DNA from: Linum tenue | Lineage: Eukaryota > Streptophyta > Magnoliopsida > Malpighiales > Linaceae | Assembly: GCA_946122785.1 (NCBI GenBank) | Contig: CAMGYJ010000006.1 | Span: 52,100,066 to 52,164,065, forward strand | Direction of reading: 5' to 3' | DNA: 64,000 bases | Position numbers and translations under genes: made by a program | In this document: positions 58,168 through 64,000 of the stretch, in pieces | Layout: each line of letters begins with the position of its first letter | Position numbering within the stretch: the first letter of the stretch is position 1 | The notes under the pieces: model-generated | Told to the model about the DNA's origin: nothing | The model's database searches: none | Seen by the model: only the letters and a program-made list of their open reading frames with translations

Positions 58168-61100
58168 CTACTGTGGCCTTGTGACCTCTTGTTTGCAGAC
58201 GCCCGCTTTTCGGCGCCCTATGTTGCGTTTTATTCTCTCCGTGGTGACTATGACCTTTCGTTCTTCCGCAAAATCCACTGCGGTTGCCAGCTTGGATAAA
58301 GCGTCTGCATGGGCATTCTCCTTCCGCGGGACGTGAACGAACGAGATCTCTCCGAACCAAACTCCCAGCTCTCGCACTCTTCGCACGTACCCCTCCAGCG
58401 CCTCCTCTTTCACCTCGAAGACTCCGTTGAGTTGATTGACGACCAGGGCGGAGTCGGACTTGACCTGAACTTTGTTGGCGCCCAGCTCTTTGACCATACT
58501 CATGCCGGCAATAACCGCTTCGTATTCCGCGGCGTTGTTTGTTTTTACTGTCGCAAACCTCAATGCGACTTCGTGCATCGCGCCGCCAGGGCTTATCATT
58601 ACGATGCCCGCACCAGCGCCGTTGCGGCTGGCCGCCCCATCCACTTGCACCTGCCAACAGTCATCCGCGCATCTCTCTGACTCTGCTACTCCCTCAGCTA
58701 TGAAATCGGCTAAGACCTGTGCCTTTATCGCCGGTCGGGGCGCATACCGGATGTCAAACTCACTTAACTGAACCGCCCATTTGACAAGGCGCCCAGCCAC
58801 ATCCATTGACCCCAAAGTAGACTTCAACAGAAGGTTGGTGAGCACTACAATGGTGTGCGCCTGGAAGTAGGGCCTTAGCTTGGTTGCCGCCATCACCACT
58901 GCAAAAGCGGCCTTCTCGATAGGCGCATATCGTCTTTCGTGGGCAACCATGGTGTGGCTGACGTAGTATACCGGCCTTTCTTCCCCAGAGTGGGCTTCCC
59001 TTGAGACGAGCACTACACTTACTGAGACCTCCGAGACGGCGATGTAAAGATACACGCCTCCCCTGCTTTGGGCGCCGTCATCACAGTTGGGGCGGCTAGA
59101 AGTTGCTTCAGTTCTTCGAACGCCGTATCGCACTCAGTAGTCCATTAGAAACGTACTGCCTTCTTGAGCGTCCGAAAGAAGGGGCGGCCTTGTCCGCGAA
59201 TCGGGGGATGAAACGCCCCAGGGCCGCCAACCTCCCTGCCAAGCCTTGCACCTCCTTGGGGGTCTTTGGCGAGGTCAGCTTGAGAATGGCGTCCACCTGC
59301 TTTGGTTGGCCTCGATGCCCCGCTTGGTGATCATGAATCCCAAGAACTTTCCCGCTTCCGCACCGAATATGCACTTAAGTGGGTTGAGACGAAGCCTGTG
59401 CGCCCGCATGGTCTGGAACGTTTCCCGCAAGTCTTCTAGGTGATCTTCACGTCTTCGACTTTGACTATCAAATCATCCACATAAGCCTCCACATTTCGAC
59501 CAATTTGCTGGCGGAAGACACTGTTGACCATCCTTTGATAGCTGGCGCCCGCGTTCTTCCGCCCAAAAGCCATGACCCGGTAGCAAAAGTTTCCGAAGGG
59601 CGTCATAAAGGCTGTCTTAGGCCAGTCTTCTTCGGCCATGGGGATTTGGTGGTACCCAGAGAATATGTCCAGGAAGCTTAGCATCTCATGGTACGCTGTG
59701 GAATCCACCAGTTGATCTATTCGGGGCATCGGGTAGGCGTCCATTGGGCACGCCCTATTGAGGCTTGTGTAGTCCACGCACATTCTCCAATCTCCTGACG
59801 GTTTCGGCACGAAGACCACGTTCGATAGCCAAGTAACATAAGATGTTTCTTCGACCAAGTTGGCGCCCATGAGCTTATCCACCTCAACCCTGAGTGCCGC
59901 CTCTTTCTCCGCCGATAGGTTTCTCCGCTTTTGCTGGACGGGGCGTTTGCCTTCTTCGACCGCCAATCTATGAACGGCCGTCTCGGGGGTGATGCCCGAC
60001 ATTTCCAATGCACTCCAGGAAAAAAGTTCCGCAAACTCCCTCAGAAGTGCGATGAGGCGCTCTTTCATTTCGTCGGGCGCCTCTGCCGATATCCTCACTT
60101 GCCTTTCTGGGCGTCCTTCGTCTAGCGACACCATAAGCTCCTTGTCAGCAGCCTCGGCTCGGGGCGCTTCTTCTGCCACGGTTTTCATTACGTTGACTGC
60201 CTCTGAACACTTCCGCTTCCGTCCCATTTCTTTAGCGTAACGCGGGGCGCCCCGCCCCCGGGCGACACCTACTCCTTGCGGAGCGATGAACTTCAAGGTT
60301 TGATGACACGTGGAGGCCACCCCATTAAATAAGGCCAGGAGGGGTCGTCCCAGGATTGCGTTGTATGGTGACGGGCAATCCACTATCCCGAAGGTAACAG
60401 GCAGGCGCACTCGCCTTATCACTCTGGCAGGCGCCCCTGAAAATCCAACTAACACCGACTCCGATGGTCTGATGAGCTCCGGCGATAGTTGCATATGAGC
60501 CACTGTATCCTTGAACAACACGTCCATCAAACTTCCCGTGTCTAAGAGCATCCTTCTAACCTGGCATCCTGCCACCACCCCTTGTATTTCTAGGGCGTCC
60601 ATGGACGGGAGCATGCATGCTTCCTCTGGCGCCCTGTTGAAGCTGATATCGATCGCCTCCTTTACGTCTACCGATGCCGCTCTCAGACGGCGGTTCGCTT
60701 CTATTTTTTCCCTCAGGTCCATCGTCCCCGAAATAGCCTCGATGGTCAGGCGCACCCGTTCGGGCGCGTTCTCTTTATCGAGGTCATATGGTGGGGGTGG
60801 CAGCTCTTCCCTTTCCTTTTCCATACCGGCCACGCACGCCCGGTGCACTCTTTCATCAGGTTTCTTGACGAAGTCATTAAGCATCCCCCTGTCAGCCAGG
60901 CCCTGCAACTCAGTCTTTAATTGATAACAGTCAGCCGTATCGTGTCCCACCTCTCGGTTAAAGTCACAATATCGATCCAAATTCCGTTTGTTGGGCTGTC
61001 CCCTCATGGGGCCCGACCACCTGATGTGATACCCCTTCTCCTTGACATGCTGGAGTATGTTTTTCAGTGTGTCGGTATACTCAGCAAAGGGTCCCGCTCC

Positions 61101-62172
61101 CCTGGGCGCCGGGCGTCCAGCGTCCATTCTTCTTGGCGGGGGGTTCGTGGGCGCGTACCCCGTACCGCTAGGGGGGTGCGGCCTCCTTGCCATTTCCACC
61201 TCTTCCCCTCTCGTCTTCCGTCTGTCTGCCCTTCTGGCTGCCAAAGTTTCTTCAAGCATGATCACTTTCTACACTCTGTGATCCAAATCTTCGGTGCACA
61301 CAACTTCTCTTTTTGCCAACGACCTGCACAACTCCTCGATGGTGGTACATTCATTCAGGCATACTCCCAATACCGATGGCTGCGCATCCTTCACCGCTAA
61401 GGCCACGGACAGCCACCTTTCATAAAACTCCCTCAACGCCTCTCCATCTCTCTGCTTGACCTTGAACAGGGCGCCTATGGTCAGGGTGCGACGCTTCCTG
61501 CTGGCGAACTTTGCCAAAAACATCTCCGCAAACTGCTCGAAGCACTCAATGCGCCCCTCTTCGATCTGGTAGTACCAATCGAGGACTACGCCCGCGAAAG
61601 TTGACGGGAACACCTTGCACAAGGTGGCGTCTGTACTGTTGTAGAGCTGCATTTTGGTGAAGTAGCCGTTGAGGTGGTCTTCCGGATCTGCGGTCCCATC
61701 ATAGGTGGGGAGTGGGGGAATGTTGGTCCCCGCAGGCTCCACTAGTATGTTACGCGCCAAGGGCTGCTTTATGGGACCGTGACATGACAGGCGCCCCAAA
61801 ATTCCTCCGTTCCACCCCCTGCGTCCGGCCCTTCATGCTCTCGTGGGAGCCACGAACTGGGGGCCTCGGGTATCCCGACTCACTTTCTGTCTCTGCCACC
61901 CTTTCTCTTTTCTTCATTGGGCTGGGCGTCATTCCTCCGCCCCTTTTAAGAGCATCGACCTCCCTCCGAAGCGCCTCAATCGCTCCGTCCTGGTCTTTGA
62001 TGATTCTAATCAGTTCTTTCTTCGTCACTGAGGCGCCTTCCGACCCTCGGAACATGCCATCGCTTTCCTCCCCCTCCTCCATCTCGGGCGTCAGCCTTCT
62101 TAACTGCTCCGATTGGTCTTCCATAATCTCTTCTCTCTCTCTTTCTCCATTCATTGACGTCTCCTCACTCAT
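58168..62172 (-). pseudogene. Gypsy gag-pol (no integrase), frameshifted
   Basis: Gag starts in 61750-62172 (acidic, MSEETSMNGEREREEIMEDQ), and 61269-61799 holds the retrotransposon gag domain (FAGVVLDWYYQIEEG, FAEMFLAKFASRKRR). Frame 59436-61265 carries a zinc-knuckle-like DFNREVGHDTADCYQLK, protease DTGSLMDVLF and reverse transcriptase (MCVDYTSLNRACPMDAYPMP, FSGYHQIPM, AYVDDLIVK). A stop and frameshift near 59436 precede the connection and RNase H parts (59108-59374, then 58168-59133). The last frame holds IEKAAFAVV, YAPRPAIKAQVLADFIAE and the extra RNase H typical of Tat elements (QVDGAASRNGAGAGIVMISP, NNAAEYEAVIAG, SDSALVVNQLNG). It ends without zinc-binding or DDE integrase motifs. Confidence 0.9.
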
Positions 62173-62190
62173 GACTCCTGGTTATACTCC

Positions 62191-62206
62191 CCTACCTGGC
62201 GCGCCA
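62191..62206 (-). other. Primer-binding site of the Tat element
   Basis: On the minus strand TGGCGCGCCAGGTAGG follows the 5' LTR after two bases. This form is common in plant Gypsy elements. The tRNA is not assigned with confidence. Confidence 0.65.
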
Positions 62207-62208
62207 AT

Positions 62209-62703
62209 TGTTTGTGCCATGATACCCGCTGAAACTTCAGGAACTTCCCCACGACTAGCGCCTGCCTACACACACGCACGAACAGGAGGGCGCCTGGGCC
62301 CGTTAATCCTCCGATGCCCAAGTTAGTTCCTTAGAGAGGGAAAAGGTCTCAAAGTAGGAGTTCTAGTGAGAGAGTCCAACCTGTGTAAATGCTACCAACT
62401 GCCCCTATTTATACTCACCGAACCCGAGGTTGATCTCCTCCACGTCACTGTCCCAATTTAATGCTTTGTACCCCCTTTGTCAGACACCCCAACTGCTTTG
62501 TCAGGCTTCTGACACGCGACAGGCGCCCGCAGGCGATGGACCACCTGACAGCTTGTCTCCCTTGGCTTTTAGTGTTTTCGTCCTTATGTGCCCTTCCTCT
62601 TGCCTGGACCTGGAGGTATCTTGCAGGCTCTTTTCTGGGCCTTGCCCCCCAATTCTACTTCTTGGGGGCCCAGACCACTAATTGCTGGGTAGTACGCCCA
62701 ACA
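62209..62703 (-). repeat. 5' LTR of the Tat element
   Basis: On the plus strand it begins TGTTTGTGCCATG and ends GCCCAACA, matching 57618-58111 closely. Confidence 0.92.
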
Positions 62704-62708
62704 ATAAG

Positions 62709-63300
62709 TATAGCCTTCATGATAACCCCATTGCCATACCAAAATAAACGTCCTCAATTTTCAAGTTCTAAGCCACATTGCAGTGATCATATAATGTGTT
62801 ATTATGGCGACTAATTACTCCAGCAAGAAGAGAGACAAACTCCAGCAAAATCAAAATTCCTGAATTAAGAATCGGGAAGACTCCATTGTAAATCCCAATC
62901 TCCGCAACCTTACCCCATAATCGCTAAACTAAATCAGCCAAAAAATAAAAATAGACCCTACCCAGTTTGTAGATAGTGAAAAAGTTTCAATTTTTTATGA
63001 TTAATTCACATGCATAGTCATAGCTTTCACGATTTTGACAAATATAGCCACTTTTTGAATAATACACAGATATAACCACACTTTTAAAACATTGTTGACT
63101 AATATAGCAATTTCCCTCTAAACATTTAATGGTGTTAACGTCCCTGTCAGTTAAGTGGACGATTAGCTGATCTGTTCGCCACATGGAAGACATGTCATTG
63201 CCAACAAGACTGACTAAACGATGTGGACGCCACGTCAAATAATAAATTAAGTTTTTTAATTTTAATTTAATATATCCTTCTTCTCATTCATCATCGCATT
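62709..63300. other. No gene seen; possible transposon arm near the end
   Basis: 62709-62985 shows nothing recognisable. The 5' exon(s) of the CAT pseudogene could lie here but I cannot identify them. 62990-63300 has the style of a MULE arm (TATAGCCACTTTTTG, TATAGCAATTT, GTTAACGTCCCTGTCAGTTA) like the arm at 43945-44275, but the partner arm would be beyond the window. Confidence 0.3.
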
Positions 63301-63560
63301 CTCTTCCTTTTCCCTTCCTCACTTATTTTCTAGGGTTCGGACCTCTCCACCCCGCCACAGGAGCTTTTCCCCAAATTCCATCCGTCGATTCCTCCTCTCC
63401 ACCACAACTCCTCTCTGTCGCCGATGCCTCCCGCTCAGCCGACCAATATCGCCTAAATCGCCTCCTCTTCTACTCTCCTGATTCCAATAACTCAGACTCC
63501 ATATCCTAGCAGTATTCCCCAATCTGCGTTGCTGCATCTCCTTTTCCAACAGTTGGAACC

Positions 63561-63990
63561 ATGTCGCAGAGGGCTCGAAAGAAGGTGGATTTCAATGTTG
63601 CGGATTCAAGTTCAGCAAGTACCAATAGTGGAGTTGTCGTCCATTACGAGCACAACGTTCCATGTGTGGTTAAAACATCGGGTACTTATACGAACCCAGG
63701 TCGGCATGATGAATGATGAAGAAACTAGCGCAAGGATGAATGAAGTGGGTTCTATTTAGAATCTGGAAGAGAATTTGATGCTAGCAGAAAGGACGACATA
63801 AATGAGGAAGAAGGAAAAAAGAATTGCTGGCAGAAGAACTAGGAAGATTGATGGGTGTTCATGAAGTTATGGCAGTCGGCGTTGGGAGATTGGTTGACGA
63901 TTTGCATATCATTCGATATATGTTGATTGTTGTTGTCTTGATGAATGTTATTTTGATTGTAGTTCTTTGGAGGCCAGAATTTGGTCTGTA
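63561..63990 (+). pseudogene. Degenerate GRF-type zinc-finger protein fragment
   Basis: ATG at 63561 begins MSQRARKKVDFNVADSSSAS, followed by HNVPCVVKTSGTYTNPGR, which resembles the GRF zinc finger (C-x-C...TS.T..NPGR.F..C) with the first cysteine replaced and the last part lost to a stop at about 63714. Downstream, in shifted frames, are charged residues (about 63780-63850) and a hydrophobic C-terminal segment (MLIVVVLMNVILIVVLW-like, near 63917-63970), the usual layout of plant GRF proteins with one membrane helix. Such fragments are common TE cargo. The assignment is tentative. Confidence 0.4.
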
Positions 63991-64000
63991 GTTATGTGAC

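Larger units (their letters stand above)
57618..62703 (-). mobile_element. Tat-lineage Gypsy retrotransposon lacking integrase, 5-bp target duplication
   Basis: ATAAG at 57613-57617 is repeated at 62704-62708. Two LTRs of 494-495 bp (57618-58111 and 62209-62703) differ at roughly 14 positions. On the minus strand the order is 5' LTR, primer-binding site, gag, protease, reverse transcriptase, RNase H, an additional cellular-type RNase H, then directly the polypurine tract and 3' LTR. The integrase that normally follows is absent, so it is a deletion derivative that needed a helper. It lies just upstream of the CAT pseudogene's recognisable exons. Confidence 0.92.

Noticed and set aside
58133..58700. 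Integrase for the Tat element in alternate frames near the 3' end
   Set aside because: The frames overlap the RNase H coding strand and show no HHCC or DDE pattern.
57839..62814. Two similar small frames (57839-58093 and 62430-62814) as duplicated genes
   Set aside because: They are the same part of the two Tat-element LTRs and carry no protein motif.

Overview
This is nuclear DNA of a flowering plant, most likely a eudicot. It has a 28-exon host gene with plant-style introns, and the rest is almost entirely plant transposable elements (TEs) of many classes nested in one another. I see no bacterial, organellar or CRISPR features and no rRNA or tRNA gene.

Layout. 1-3749: AT-rich DNA with a small foldback element (93-374) and a decayed LINE ORF1 fragment on the minus strand (1930-2867). 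3750-20006: a nest built on a minus-strand LTR element that seems to lack coding capacity. One LTR (3750-8104) holds a LINE with a 13-bp target duplication. The internal region (8105-12772) holds a terminal-inverted-repeat (TIR) DNA element. The other LTR (12773-18524) holds a second, Athila-like LTR element (14061-18211). A leftover piece of internal sequence follows (18525-20006).

20991-36727: the one intact host gene, the plant BTAF1/Mot1 homologue, a Swi2/Snf2 ATPase that removes TATA-binding protein from DNA. The 28 exons I traced sum to 6123 nt, an uninterrupted frame of 2040 codons plus stop. Intron 5 carries a small MITE.

36728-47290: an accumulation zone for DNA transposons. It holds a hAT element with a perfect 8-bp target duplication, a row of MITEs sitting in (TA)n microsatellites, and a 4-kb Mutator-like element with about 0.5-kb inverted arms and a 9-bp target duplication. 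That element carries a plant mobile domain fragment. Inside it lies a second inverted-repeat element that captured an F-box/LRR gene fragment, itself interrupted by a hAT MITE.

47330-57500: a cationic amino acid transporter (CAT) pseudogene on the minus strand. It has several frameshifts, at least one nonsense codon, and a complete 7.3-kb SIRE/Maximus-like Copia element inserted in an exon (49414-56687). A 5.1-kb Tat-lineage Gypsy element without integrase lies just upstream (57618-62703). The window ends with a broken GRF-type zinc-finger fragment.

The most unusual points are the layered nests whose order can be read from target duplications; an extra sense ORF between pol and the 3' LTR of the Copia element that looks like a plant-transposon (mobile domain) protein; recurrence of such domains in three unrelated TE types here; and two MITE families that share a (TA)n target. 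Domain and family names come from motif recognition alone, since no database search was possible.
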